Shown in pieces: positions 45,901-48,087 of a stretch of 64,000 bases of DNA; positions within the stretch are counted from its first letter, which is position 1; each line of letters starts with the position of its first letter. The position numbers and the translations under genes were made by a program. Where the stretch lies: the NCBI RefSeq assembly GCF_009909145.1, contig NZ_JAAAPJ010000002.1:1-64000 (forward strand). Reading direction: 5' to 3'. The DNA is from Corallococcus silvisoli. GTDB lineage: Bacteria; Myxococcota; Myxococcia; Myxococcales; Myxococcaceae. A model generated the notes under the pieces. The model had not been told where the DNA came from and ran no database searches. It was given only the letters and a program-made list of their open reading frames with translations.

Positions 45901-47153
45901 GAGGACACCTGGAGGCGTGACGCATCCTCGGAGCGCCACTGTGTTCCCAGCGCGGACGGTGAGAGGTCCACGCGCTGGCCGTTGGAGAGCGTCCCCACCA
46001 GTCGCAGTTGCAGCGAGCCTCCCACCCTCTCGATGACCGCGGGCGCCTCCGACGGCACGGGGACGACCTCCAGCGACGCCAGGGTCGCGCTGGAGTCCAC
46101 GAGGACGGGCACCTCCGCGGTGAGCCCCGCGTAGTGCACGCGCACCACGGTCTCCCGCGCCGAGCCGGTGGCCCGCGCCACCACCTGACCGTCACGCGTG
46201 ACCATGGCCACGGACGGGTCGTCCGACTCATAGGTGGCGCCGCTGGCCCCGCCGCTGACGTCCACCTCGCCCGCGATGGCGAAGACCGCCGTCACCTTCA
46301 GTGGCACCCGCTGCCCGAAGCCCTCCGACAGCAGCAGCGACGTGGGGCTGGCGCGCAGGAACAAGACCGGATCGAAGGCGGCCGAGTCGGTGAACTCCAC
46401 CGTGGAGGTGTGCACCGTCCGGCCGAACGCATCCACCAGCGCCACGTCCGCCACCACCACGCCATCCGAGGGGATGCGCTCTCCCTGCACCGGCACCGCG
46501 AAAGCCACGCGGCCTGGCGCGGCCACCCGGGGGCGCGCGACCAGCCGGCGCCCCACCGCGAACGCATGCGACTCCACCTCCGCGAGGTCGCCCTTCACGG
46601 TGCGCAGCAGGGCCGCGGACGCGCCCAGCACCGTCAGCTCCGCGCGCGCCACGCTCCCCTGGAAGGCCACGTCCACCAACAGCTGACCGGTGTCCACCGA
46701 CGCCCGGGCCCGCACCGCGTCCGGCGCGAAGGCTGGCGGCGGAAGGGTCGCATCGAGCACGACCTGCACCGCGGTCGCGGTCACGCCCTCGTCAGCCACC
46801 GGGGTCGCGGAGACCACCAGCCGGCCGTCCGCCGGAAACCCCTGCGACAGCGGAACGAGCACGTGGAAGGGAACCGCGCCGGCCTGATCACGCGACACCA
46901 TCACGCGCGCGAGGTCGACGAAGCCCCCCTTCGTGGCGGAGGTGCCCTGGAGGGTCACGGCCACCTGGGACGCGCCCCCGTCGACCTCGAAGCCCAGCTC
47001 GACCGAGCGGGCCCCTGGCTGGATCGACCTCAGGGGATAGACGGATGCGACCGAGGGCGCGGCCTGGGCCAGGGCGAGCCCCGGCATGGCGCAGCCCAGC
47101 ACGAAAATCATCGCCGCCAACGCCCGCAGGCGCGGTGTGGAGAAACGCTCCAT
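15906..47153 (-). CDS. 10,415-aa secreted multidomain surface protein (Ig-like / beta-propeller-like / TIG repeats)
   Basis: One uninterrupted frame encoding about 1.1 MDa. The signal peptide (MERFSTPRLRALAAMIFVLG..., cleavage near residue 30 after ALAQA) is followed by a Big_2-like domain (about 355-450), a stack of Ig/cadherin-like domains (about 455-2850), and then seven tandem modules of propeller-like (LVIVD-type) repeats, a Big_5-like domain and two TIG domains (about 2865-7240). More Ig-like and propeller blocks follow to about 9630. The Cys-rich C-terminus has repeated 'DG-x-DND ... YP-x-DPGC' motifs and ends in a low-complexity tail. I see no transmembrane anchor, autotransporter barrel or sorting signal. 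The ATG at 47153 is chosen for its GGGGGAAG ribosome site and the signal peptide; the frame is open 156 nt further but that overlaps the upstream parvulin gene. No enzyme motif was found. An extended adhesin, fibre or toxin-presenting scaffold is likely; function is unproven. Confidence 0.85.
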   Translation of the reverse strand: MERFSTPRLRALAAMIFVLGCAMPGLALAQAAPSVASVYPLRSIQPGARSVELGFEVDGGASQVAVTLQGTSATKGGFVDLARVMVSRDQAGAVPFHVLVPLSQGFPADGRLVVSATPVADEGVTATAVQVVLDATLPPPAFAPDAVRARASVDTGQLLVDVAFQGSVARAELTVLGASAALLRTVKGDLAEVESHAFAVGRRLVARPRVAAPGRVAFAVPVQGERIPSDGVVVADVALVDAFGRTVHTSTVEFTDSAAFDPVLFLRASPTSLLLSEGFGQRVPLKVTAVFAIAGEVDVSGGASGATYESDDPSVAMVTRDGQVVARATGSARETVVRVHYAGLTAEVPVLVDSSATLASLEVVPVPSEAPAVIERVGGSLQLRLVGTLSNGQRVDLSPSALGTQWRSEDASRLQVSSEGRVTSLQAQPTRVFAKYPDQAEVSLWVDARDAFPEVKLSAPSSVVAGGELEVKALVTDDVGVTRVEFRVNGVPTVTDIEAPFTLQVKAPSTVGATLVLSAVAVDTANHESAAAELRIPVTGAPAPSSRTLVYDAPEAGQVLVAGLPQTVRVTSGDWRQGSLSPSDFQSVRFTVDGAPLGLASAPRVEVRTLKSEKGVDQLLLVPFWEVTFIPPLTAAGTGVILRAEAVDGFGAPVPAQSLPVRVAADSAPLVTLKTPAASPVDVTAGAPFLVSGAVADDALAFGVDVRLMVNGATVATQRLAKVSFEGSPSGSTEFTFTWTPPTSLLGSDVQVAVQAIDVGGNARSVGFRAHVKADRPPQINIVSPGISDPILAGSRVLLTADVSDDSPPPLQVTWYVDGVVVGLSSAAPYAAEVFVPVDAVGRTLVLKAVARDSVGMETAVTRRLTASPDLLPPSVSLVTPLMNASVVTTQDLLVTAAGLDDVGVKKVELFLDSAVQPVFTDSAPARNGATSGSFITHFILPKASIATLGSHRLRVHATDAAGNVGISPEILFQSKADGPPSVAFVRPGAETSATLGTSLEVLVNATDDVAVQQVELYLGATRVASLVAAPYRFELPLTGGARTETLRAVATDSGGHQAEATRIIHLVEDDQAPLVGFRSPGEGARVFAKRSLKVEVVASDNVGVAWVELYRGSARVARLTTGEVQGLYRVYTFQVPLAEGDANQEVTLRAVASDLGSQGSPARTAERTLKVLVVEDAPPTVTVLAPPPGSPYKEGEDVRMTVSLGDDDGVIGWVGVSGGILQGTLPATGPVRNVTQPQTVVVRAPIVHLGQPATVGVIARDTKPQDSQPVTVTLAVAPDTQKPRVSRVAPSASTVEVVPGGTLGVRVEVRDDVRVSSVAILVDGNPLTPAVSLPNVDERFDEVRTPDPLGPGTILLSREYVGTYAGTVSLPALSPTRHHLIARAFDPAGNSADTEVTLDVKEKVDREAPRLTLSLRKTPDDTTCVAGTTVELVLQASDDGQVKTLEARLDNTPLTLPAITPGATVTATVSVALPQLASGSRPLVFSARAVDATGKATEQVLTRVLMPDAAPTVSWLVPAAGAVLTEERSESLQAELRDDVKVESGFAVLATSEATPVDGAPEAFDVATPGATGAGLASLLTWSLGEGRTSQLEVTSGRVRVVPPAAGLGNQPGRAKLKVVAPPSGQSLKARVGYRYRLGAGAEALPEVKTFLATLSAGHREVEFKAPSYEVDLGFPAALTVDEIDVELSSGGAPGAAVEISRTQLVYDAGSVQVRAVAAGTWLATARWNVIASLPGRALQPQLALRPPLGWAPRTAVLTAFAGDGQGHRARAVRTVSVQPDLEAPVAAVLQPSNGGSVVAGMPVSVLVSFRDNVEVESAELLVDGAVRESFTRPAASAQRTLVLQPTATGAPVALTVVARDRAGNAFLSPPAFVHVRADTAPTVRWVKLESAVESVSATELDSGLVRLVQGIPATLTLEASDDVGVALITTAFGDAPPVSRTVAPAQASVSHPVTFTPPVAWDGAPSVLRVTVTDTAGNVGMARLVVEGRKPQAPALALSAPEQNATLVEGSIQLFVQALAGDDTGVAKVEFFLNGQSALQIDGAQGVPIPVLQDGLINGLPVPVDVRVRAAFQALVAGDENSPYRDISRLKSYGGRVRLPPGFLALDPSRSQTYFDVRVVATDKEGHASVVERSTLVVADDKSPSVQVLLPTLRQAVVEKTSFRVSAAAWDNVFVDQVKLLAGPSMAELQVFHTAGGFPQENAFPSSEVDIYAPLITAQAVAPALPSLGSMDMDYFVAAEARDVSGKTASFIQPIRVVRDREPSVAIVSPPDGRTVVSGSRVAVSVAAEDDVGIASVQLRMNDEDLPPVYQPPFTFLVTVPPGAQTLSLQAKAVDTYGHAVFSQVVVLPVGEDAPPTVAVAQPHDGDILTEGRDFGLVLAAQDDVGLAWVEAVVEGGVTGPLRYTATEKPFSFRVPLPYGSAKHPLTVRARAKDTFGHVAEAPVVTLQVQADAQPPTVRFLTPADRSEIVAGMNVDLEVVAEDNVGVAAVVFSVQEGSGPLTPLATLPVPPYRFTYRVPTRPENTPDTALTFVARAVDTSGNEKQARAELTVVNEKPLAVALQGSSDVVVGLASDFTAVVSNVSLGVAHVSLHAGPEAGATEVARRYLRPFTFAYEAPAAQVDQTVRLRAHVLDVAGREAWSAPLDVLVKKDQKPTVVLQKPLAGTNVFDGGRVRIEAKALDPDTGIRKVIFLVDGKRVDVAEHPAGIPGAPDVYVGTFVAPVGSRNRRFVITAVAVDNANQETESAPVDVGTVSDTVPPDVEWVEPPAGDVVTGGSLLVLKAAARDNVQVSEVAFYVDGTFVDSTTQSQPGPAGRPLYSRSALLPNDRAGQLLPLYATADDPTGNKGTSPTVEVELGLQPSLARLSPFSSGRLGPVAADETGRVVVGAQGLNSLELLQGNALVYAQLSTGAIQQSSYVPFTAPPAAVAFYGTHALVLTPGHTLQGQYIPPLLSVVNPGQMKVLGSVDLPGTDVRGVAVKDRLAYVANGTEGVVVVDLSDPNLPQRVRTVPVVGAEGAQGVFVSGHLLLVAAGSGGLRILDLRNPKLPMVSPERSFVAVPGAASAVSAVGSRAFVACQGAGAYLAEVDFSRPEAPRLVSLLSHAPARKDLLATGLESVSVSGNLVLATSGLTDQDSQPVKGMLSVSTFPPQGTAQTLVRANLPRASQVVGAASGALTVMDRELVRFGLQRMVVTSVTPEDGARQMPVSADALNGAKIDVFLSEAISQASLLEGTVVLRAGDPVVGPPVPVTVEVTDRRLRVRPTSQLSLATEYFLTVGPELASSQGWTLGMAFRTRFTTRMANAEPPTVSELLPSSGPQEGGTLVKLTGTNLMPGARVFFSGAEATEVTVDDSGLFLRAKAPPSAEEGAATVTVVNPNGLEGSLFGGYLYLKVLHVDFVSPATGPLAGGNTVEVIGAGFQRGATVKVGGTLSPAVRVVSPGLLTVEVPPGAFGPADVVVTNPDEKRVVAPGAYLYTDLAVASSVGRYVPGVDGPLRPAGKLSSEPPIKLALSEGVAWVLSPSNVYVSALDAAQMLEKSVHGALSLVDVSDPAHAALKGLVGIPPPYQPAALAIRGHYAYVVANGATLPYVDVVGEGGPSLLVFDAANPSQPKLKAAFPSVGQAKGLAIAGDLALMAAGNGGVVLYSLQDSARPVLLGSVTQFLFGGQMLSPSIEDVQVSGHVAVLTAKSGANERLLVVDLAKPGLPVLGELTGGTSDVALSGRNGLRVSSEALRTLSLAQLSRPRDASPVVPLVRGMKFTSVAMGPHLSVASAYGPSALVQVLLASEPALPQSVNAVDLYPASKLSDVAVAGGLIVATVQQTVGRVGQPVAQDAVSVVTMPFPVVTGSQPSDGADDVLVTDPLTVALNLPVSNANASTVRLVLLDGSAEGASVGATVTAAGKTVIVHPAGPLLTGRTYQLRVEGLLSSADGAPMPGRYVAEFTTVLYTDEAPLVVDSVSPRQGPTSVQTEVLLQGKGFQSDRELEVSFNGVRADVLEVFDGGKQARIKAPKGAAAGAATITVKRSGGSHVELLGAYLYVDPLDLLAVTPARGPTTGGTRVLLSGKGFSPNGTVQVRFGGRPADSVRVLGLGLLEAFTPNGLRGPADVTIRQFDPATPEVFVEDTLAGGFTFDQPMGSAVPLARALRDVVVVDDWAFVVGERSLDVVSLSGRYHHDGDDIPFDQRGGLVDKDKDGRDDRVVAHLDLPDEATSVAYVPGTAATKDLLYVGLVSRDENGVAKGGSVAVVDVDDPATRVSILRTVRAGTHGVFGVDVRDERLMAAAAASGLHSFDVSVEAFPVHTADVSAGAQAVAAWGSRAVVGTGARTADFKVGPGQLQVWNVAAMPSVLTTLPEALSAQRVRMLGDVAVVAAGDAGLVLVDVSQPVPVRLASLDVKGFAWDVRLAGRLAYVAAGAAGVAVVDLNNLLDPKLLYHVIGTQGGDARAVATAGGRLVSVRERGILGWSLEFGDAAELSVSGASVAEGDVVATDLPSVTVFFSSAIKADTAESAFSLTANGVPVPGLPLEVGTSSAQRSTLMFRPSAPLPAGAAMQLHVSQALQTPGAASLIAPFSLSFRVADAAGRVPVISQVVPRVGPTSGGSRVEVLGSGFEPGVMVKVGGVTAEVQEWSTTRLRVKTPPGAVGLADVELVQLSGLSARRAGGFLYVAPLRVGSAMPRFLNPRGNSTVRVSGDGFLPEWADALGSTRVLVRGLPARDVAVTSFHELTALAPPGSFGAADVTLVSPDGLSRVRSTSEVGYGLAFSGEESVVAASPHALVANPADPLQVFAAAGASGNGNTFLQTYEGALTGKGRIPESFRALVFDASQPGRPRTSGNQIVEPPDVLVDRFFATRMGLLGQVEPPDVEVMPDSLDVAVRGGQLLVANGQSGLAVLDASQSLRLTLLGRAPLDNGSADTPPLATRVLPTPTGAWLLSTTLTLDPKAQCPGSPKAHGTDGKMVLFDTRVPSDPMRVGELALGEDVFGATFAHGRAFVVTGSHEGAFNCSTGSGDPFELPPPPFNTLKGHAGGDHANPFEGYTPHGRLHVFASSRPGATSKSISANSALTDVVVVGDVAIVAAADQGLLFFDVSDPESPSLVRTLLFDEAMSNTPGHPQRLRLLGDMLFVAAAEGSVVLVDVADPLQPKLVSGGNVEPALDVVAVEDRLLLAGRNQLTELSVPFLYVTGMEPERRALVPPEAAVLTVRFNRPLAAPSFTDSSVVLRLLPGTNGQPGDTVDVTLTVDGAVLTVHADEDLLPDRDYQLSVASSVTDQRGGALLIPFQLAFHTAAVGSRTPTLVAVTPPSASLAGGTPLTVTGTHFTGTSAVFVGGNPATFTVDSDGQLSVVAPATTVAGPADLEVRNAGGPVAVLPSSVLYLEPLEGIGVSLVPDHGPVAGGTAVSVSLSGRALAPGTRVFVAPHWSDVVGSQNLDVDVRDLSSLKFITPAVDHPALVPVWLARPGGTQVQVGYFSYDLPVGSSLDLPGFPPRVASEISLRGDQLAVGVANSGYFGLELFDVKVEEHPLRLGGLSTQAAVRGLDLSGALAFLAVDAMGLQAVDVSRPEAPFLTASASTGGSLATSVRVEGELIYVGVTDPGAAWGGVQVFHGGGPRLENQDTVSLNADVLALELGVDRFYTLTSSVAAGKGNGLTLSIHTRTGASVGHISVFSGVRTYEQLVSSRLLVRSGRAYVTVGTKLYVFDLSNESAPKVLQSSDLGSPVVGLSFVGGSLFAATAGRSTVIEVPPSDLLAVELEPAAGSIVPTGRSIQARFSLPVVKESVTENTFQVSVNEGSGWVGAAGSYETVFATRGSTSIFTPNVAFPPGSQVRVRITAGVKGFDTRPLASPVEAVFTIAGLDARQPVITRLEPASGRANVTTTVTLEGGGFRAPLAGVPGTRVRVGGQDAEVTSYSDSALQVRIPPSIAAMAGPAMVEVIDEPSGLMARRLGGFLYRDLLQLVAMTPSQAPQQGGVVVSLTGHGFQPEMTVTFGGIQSFEVRVSSMDRAEAKAPPHASGLVDVTLGLPDQPASQPLPFLYGAGAVSRLPTLPVAHVLVDEGTAYVALGGETALTNADGSVVYEASRATTQGGLLIARLNELPILREEKTLTFSAAGGARRLAKAGDALYVAAGPAGVLRWNVATPASPVAQTSLPVTGGAFDVLVKDDLLFVADGTGVSMYRLGETAEPLPVGQRLLSGGARAMVLYGSLLVVADGNPATPRLHVLDAANGALSELGDGFPLSMPARHLAVSGTRVFASLGTARQVQMVELADPPHPAAGGVLVLTDPLGRTWMSAEQTWVAGGVAYVSGGGGKVQRFAVPVGGVPVALERLQVVGDARTAAFAGDYLLVGTLFLDGQGSPVELPLSQAPSSSATLAGSLSVVELDHLEVVGTTPSEGETVSVGTAPQVHVTTLADVNTAQGVTLSKVSANGDAAVAVARRVVATTRGADVVLEPYSPLSPSSQYRLHVGATLADLSGGALGTDVDVRFKTASLVSAELPELTRVFPAHGLEAGGNRVTLTGEHFAVGCGVTFGGAPATQVEVSGDGRSVQVTVPAGVAGPAAVEIVNPGGLSVSRLGAYRYLAPPVLTAVSATSAQFNSQSLITLTGQGLYGGSRVYFGTVLAPSVELLSATQLRVRVPDNLTGSVPLRVATPGPDTTEQSALWSTPFTFTLEETGSSSLGADAMARVGSTLLVARGGRLVVRGLAPNETLYDLPNDVPGVANATALTVSGDEAYLVGPGRLVRYALGNCASVDPGACSPQEQERVLLVPEGVVPTAVVASRDAAYVAVAGGNEVVLLGRVDGQLRVVAQTTLSGGMLRGLARVQGALALLVEQGGVSRLELRDFTSGQLETLGQVDNLPAPAWSMAVEGNQVLLGLGTGIRLVDATMPREPALVGGWDSQTAGNDALSVALSGPWAWVGGRTRLSWVDTTAPDAGVFQERTWAPASGLPNARTLVVGGVAVAANASTMKTFHLPYPVAVTTSPAPGGDLPPGGTVSMTLSPFLSPSVATASTLVVKSVAGSTPVPGSSVGTGYLRGYTPVPSLMAGTVYVAEAQLAGSGAVGGTLRGPWRFPVVGGAEGTTMGLTSILPDHGDVAGGTSVLLTGFQLDNVSKVYFGGTGVVPEAGRSDTALRVHTPAADVAGPVTVALESSTQPWLRWDGAFTYVAQPFVSGVMPAVVPLEGGTVTFTGGRFTRGLAVFEATAPVKVVALTGTSLTVELAAGAAGPVALRLEQPGTAAVSLGALVSRADLRPPAVVSWEPSGASGGQSVPVASRFTVRFDEPIAPASAAQATLRRTLTGLEVAATVTVAPDGRSLTLVPSAALEQTTQYTLSVQGVTDLVGNALVQGGTVTFRTVDGVPPSVELIAKGSGLPVVNGDRFSAQTVWTFEVRATDDSGQISARKLFVDGVAVAGSNGIFTYTWPTGKVGSSSALVAWAEDAAGNVKQTDAITVQVVNDLPPTVAFTAPAVAQLTLEEGASLDVVVVATDNSSVRSLELRLDEASLKLVTNPTGPLTYALKAPRVGAGPETYALTARAVDDAQLVGSAAPVLLTVTPDITAPVVAFLSPAADTRVASGRAVELRVSATDNNAVKSVRFTKDGVDLETLTGPTWSTRWTAPVVTAPTPVTFVAHALDARGNEGTAPSLTVTVEPASAPMISLVSPAGEWTYTEGTQVSVSAEVAASAGIKHVVLALDAQERVLTSPPWSANFTAPAVGAGGSRATVKALVRDNAGIEATSLRQIIVQDSNALPPTLVLPVELEGPVFAGGASVSALATASVGALVQQQLFVADAGVSTGSTGNVLPLGPEGAPVRVAAQASGLGGTVAAASEGILAVFAQGPASRSVLDGVDTVKALALQGDELFVLRDDAGGGAAVERRSRADGTLASRRSLEGEPAGLAVRGERVAVVSRLAGAGTLLLLDAEDLSTVGSVTLRREPTSVGAFRGGFVIGTDEGLESYDPAGALRARLPMGNVTALALQGDRLYALAGGYLSAVDLTVPPAPKRVAWVQTEGVAVTALGAERACVVGTIARCFTLADGALSLVGEKPLGGTATSVATLGPWLLAGSDAGLTVLDARAAPRVAGRYPEVQGRLVASGNTVFAAKGTMLSRLALGRGPALPQLTLALAATTAPGARLALTTTWADGAEPLNAFTAELLVDGRVVEALDNVLPASVDLPLTVGEALVSLRVRDLAGNVAQASQPVSLVDAGVGPVLVALEVPDVGVLEGTEFQVRPVAASPNQVARVEVSVAGGAPVVFTAPAWAGVLRAPQVAQDGTVTVTAVAVDAQGRHGPAKSAQLQVLDDTGTAPVVSALEPVESTSILEGTRVRVIATTSPATVREVRFRVIGPDLQAVEQQRVVAAPYVASLLMPQVTGSTSVRIEAIAVDTSGRESAPRTKDLIVVDDTTAPLVTVTVEPTAGRIAAGSPLMSTVTAQDAGGVARIQQVLKRDGTVVATGSGRLRYVVPPETQPGVELKLEVTVTDRAGLTPSLTPTVWKVVAPLAPQPGSLFAQDFAGAEQIEVLEDRVYVRTATGFEVGQLTRGPVPSLTHLGRFTSASPPRSMAVQGNLVLLAYGDPGLDIVDVTTATAPRHVGHVEHSLEQVFTFAGTAYASKGSVPLEYPNFIDLHDPARPVLTQASYLWGSSTLLAGGRDGYLARLNVNQVQMLFRVGGWPAAPVPANLYLPAGESVIAAKRDGNRLVVATDRFLRVREYWDGGSFSVPLGAPARAMQVVDGRAYVLCEDGFLRIADVREPMTVALVAASSLEARDLAVSGDVMLAAGAAGVELRALPGREEAVATTPSATYSVAPAPLGLTAFHDGVLVAVGSAGVRQLGLSKPGMLEILKSFAFTNTTQLEQAGGSLFSLYGNVVYRVVDRGNGTIDAVTGLSQLGEVSRFSVSPGRLWGIKAQRVSSLALLPDTGATGLTLSVGTLDISGDERKAAVALGSAGWTLVGVDGSGVLRRWATQAELPVLALALDDSLLVTGNATGLTTWQVTDTGGVRRATVPTVGAVTRLRLHGRLAIVSEAAGGVQLFDLTDPDAPRLVGAVPAGRADDAVVAGSDLIVADGYLGVRRFPVDFLRAAPSVRIALPLPGTEVAAGSEYLVMSAASGFGMNTAELLVNGRSLGILDDVDPQSPMSVPLDGAVGTEVSLQVRVRSANGTSTLSAPVNIRVAAPQVPQQPLGLVFSRVSASYLSGQAATVSLAASGVVFPATVRLLLGDRNLGEGIMSGGIPDITLTVRMPVVQAPLTEMLRAELVDAAGRTASVQRQVSVNPTPLFTVAPTGLPAVLRALPFENVIQSAPYYWGNGPYTLELLMDGVPVATNEVLASDGSGKSVRYVLRIPQERVAQKISLTLQVRDPQGRTLGNTVEYTVKPDGEPPVITSFSAPSSARSGDVVTVAVNASDPDGDLASLSLLADGVQVATTAQGLLYTQFVLPAAGPSGAVSLTAVAVDRGGREIRQAATVQALPNLKPVVTLSTVTGPLYEGYSKQFCMQVSDSSKLTRVELRLNGTLLAQSLGCDSASCKSLCATARVPPFTANLSATAEDALGESDSTVATYPVGLNFPPSVTVATSYLVAGRNMQIHGLLSDELTPVSWVSFRVDGDLYAITSSPSDYVAFPLRWDVEGTVQVELEAEDQSGLRATAMKTLPVLAAGAGQWCALPVPAGIPLTYLEPAAAPGAPWCSGYTGVNTGTWVSLPFDGPVKRLTFETQTPAVVTEACEDPTSDCKTGIQTVKNLSADARIFVQYPLGTTGPSTLKLLSAQLGQDAKCDPASQDFVCVAGTCEPDVHGVHRCNLPACMDGKDNDSPPDGRVDYPYDPGCTSPEDTSEEDPDPLPICGNNVDDDGDGLMDFPNDPACGFAAGGQEVPGNGESCAAPAVITAALTSVSLTTASTDFESSCSVPAPDRVYGFHFPGDGAFTARADYANVALRSVCPLETSELRCGRGYFDHPNDYGVTGKVSKSLEAGTYFLVVSGSEDAQLQVSGTLYDGTTCDPTQPWFACESGSYCLPTDGEMRCRMAQCSDSENNNDEDELIDYPEDPGCSSPQDDDETDPPVQPECSNGVDDDGVNGKDWPEDPGCGSAAGEVEGGGDGESCAAPLVVTSEFTPVSLVGATKDEEQKCGPAAPDRVFGVRMPGSGYVYVDAPFATVSLRSGGCAVSDQTCKVAVDPSLMRSAFSEEPPDGGLPDGGLPDGGLPDGGVPGGSDLAGGTPDSASLAGGTQVQALADGGVPSTNRLYVNGDRSAFIIVSGTRDTTMHVTGVLSWDEPCDPGRPWFSCNASQTCAADGTAHRCVDIAPSMRARERDHGSSSMGRGMPPEDRESSGSGTAAPKVRRPAAPPATQKQQAQDVEAVLTPASGPLLASVLAGAERMSLPGGDWESRWGWHAMLESVGGGAAARNDVWSCGDGDCAGDFVRQSSGGGQ
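16581..16637 (-). repeat. 15-bp tandem repeat encoding Pro-Asp-Gly-Gly-Leu units
   Basis: The plus-strand unit gccatccggcaggcc is repeated perfectly three times plus a partial fourth. On the coding (minus) strand it gives PDGGLPDGGLPDGG within the Cys-rich C-terminus of the giant protein. Because the unit is a multiple of three, slippage changes linker length without breaking the frame. Confidence 0.9.
16900..17790 (-). repeat. Two Cys-rich repeats with 'DGxDND...YPxDPGC' motifs near the C-terminus of the giant protein
   Basis: Four acidic motifs of the form C-x-DG/SE-x-DND-x(n)-D-x-P-x-DP-(G/A)C occur in two similar halves. Examples are 'CMDGKDNDSPPDGRVDYP', 'NNVDDDGDGLMDFPNDPACG', 'DEDELIDYPEDPGC' and 'NGVDDDGVNGKDWPEDPGCG'. 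Each pair is followed by 'GESCAAP' and a beta-rich segment ('PDRVYGFHFPG', 'PDRVFGVRMPG'). The spacing of Asp/Asn resembles calcium-binding loops. Such motifs are common in myxobacterial secreted proteins. Confidence 0.7.
25440..38560 (-). repeat. Seven tandem supramodules: propeller-like block, Big_5-like domain, TIG, TIG
   Basis: The central third of the giant protein repeats one architecture seven times with a period of roughly 1.7-2.2 kb. Each unit has LVIVD/propeller-type repeats ('AYVANGTEGVVVVDLSDPN' is typical), one Big_5-like domain ('VTPEDGARQMPVSADALNGA' in unit 1), and two TIG/IPT domains with the 'P-x-x-GP-x-x-GGT-x-V-x-x-x-G-x-x-F' pattern. Approximate unit boundaries, N to C, are 38560-36740, 36735-34740, 34730-32880, 32870-30740, 30710-29060, 29040-27150 and 27130-25440. 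Fourteen TIG and seven Big_5-like domains were counted by eye; an eighth Big_5-like domain follows at 25420-25100. Confidence 0.75.
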
Positions 47154-47181
47154 GGATACTTCCCCCTCTCCCGCCGACACG

Positions 47182-48087
47182 TCAGGGACGCGCCGTGACC
47201 TCGACCTGTACGTCCGAACCACTCCGCAGCCGCGCGCGCAGCGCATCGAACACCTTGCGCTGCCGCACCGGCGCCAGCCGCCCCTCGACCTCCGCCCGCA
47301 CTTCCTCATACGGAGGGACCCGCGCGGGCCGGCGCTCCAGCAGCTGCACCACCGCGAAACCTTCCTCGGTCTCCACCACCGGGGAAACCTGCCCCGGCGT
47401 CCTCAGCGCGAACGCGGCCGCCTCCAGCCGCCGGTCCGGCAGTTCGCCCCGGGCGAACACGCCCAGGTCGCCGCCACGCGCGCGCTCCGGGCCATCCCCG
47501 CTCGCCTGCACCTGGGCGAGCGGCTCCTTCTGGAGACGCCGCGCGAACTCCTCCGCCCGGGTGCGCGCCCGGGCGCGATCGCCCGCGCTGCCCTGCCGTT
47601 CGAAGCGGGCCAGCACCCGCCCCAGGCGGATCCGCTCCGGCTGTTCGAACTCCTGCCGGTTCGCGTCGTACCAGCCTCGCAACTCCTGCTCGGTCGCGGC
47701 GCCAGCGGCTCGCTCCTCCTGGGTCAGGAGCGCCTGCACGATGAGCCGCTCCTCCAGCTCGCGTACCTGCCGGGCGATGTCCTCGCGTCCCGCCAGCCCC
47801 TGGCGCTTCGCCTCCGTCACCAGCAGGCGCTTGTCCACCAGCGACCAGGCGAATTCACGCTGACCGGCCTCGCTCGCGAACTGCTCGCGCAGGGCTGGCG
47901 GCAACCGCCGCGATTCGCGCTCCCACTCCTCCCGGGTGACGACGCCTCCGTCGAAGCGGGCCACCAGTTCGCGGGGAAGCGGTGCCTTCGGGCCGGCCGA
48001 CGCCGTCGTTTCGAGAGGCCGTCCTTCACAGGAGCTCAGCGCGAGCAGCAACAACGCGCGGTGGAGGGTGTGAACAGGCGATTGCAA
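47182..48087 (-). CDS. Parvulin-like lipoprotein with degenerate active site, first gene of the toxin operon
   Basis: A 301-aa protein with a lipoprotein signal (lipobox LALSSC, Cys20), a SurA-N-like helical region (about 40-145) and a parvulin-fold domain (about 150-252) carrying the 'RGGDLGVFARGEL' turn. Both positions where parvulins normally have histidine are changed: 'IRLGRVLARF' (Arg157) and 'EEGFAVVQLL' (Phe244). It may therefore be a chaperone rather than an isomerase. The start is TTG at 48087, chosen because AGAGGAA lies 5 nt upstream and the signal peptide begins there; no ATG or GTG fits better. It ends 28 nt before the start of the 10,415-aa gene, so it is probably co-expressed with that protein. 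Confidence 0.82.
   Translation of the reverse strand: MQSPVHTLHRALLLLALSSCEGRPLETTASAGPKAPLPRELVARFDGGVVTREEWERESRRLPPALREQFASEAGQREFAWSLVDKRLLVTEAKRQGLAGREDIARQVRELEERLIVQALLTQEERAAGAATEQELRGWYDANRQEFEQPERIRLGRVLARFERQGSAGDRARARTRAEEFARRLQKEPLAQVQASGDGPERARGGDLGVFARGELPDRRLEAAAFALRTPGQVSPVVETEEGFAVVQLLERRPARVPPYEEVRAEVEGRLAPVRQRKVFDALRARLRSGSDVQVEVTARP

Noticed and set aside
47154..47309. Upstream extension of the 10,415-aa frame
   Set aside because: The extra 52 codons overlap the parvulin gene out of frame, are Arg/Cys-rich and lack a signal peptide; the ATG at 47153 has both a ribosome site and a signal peptide.
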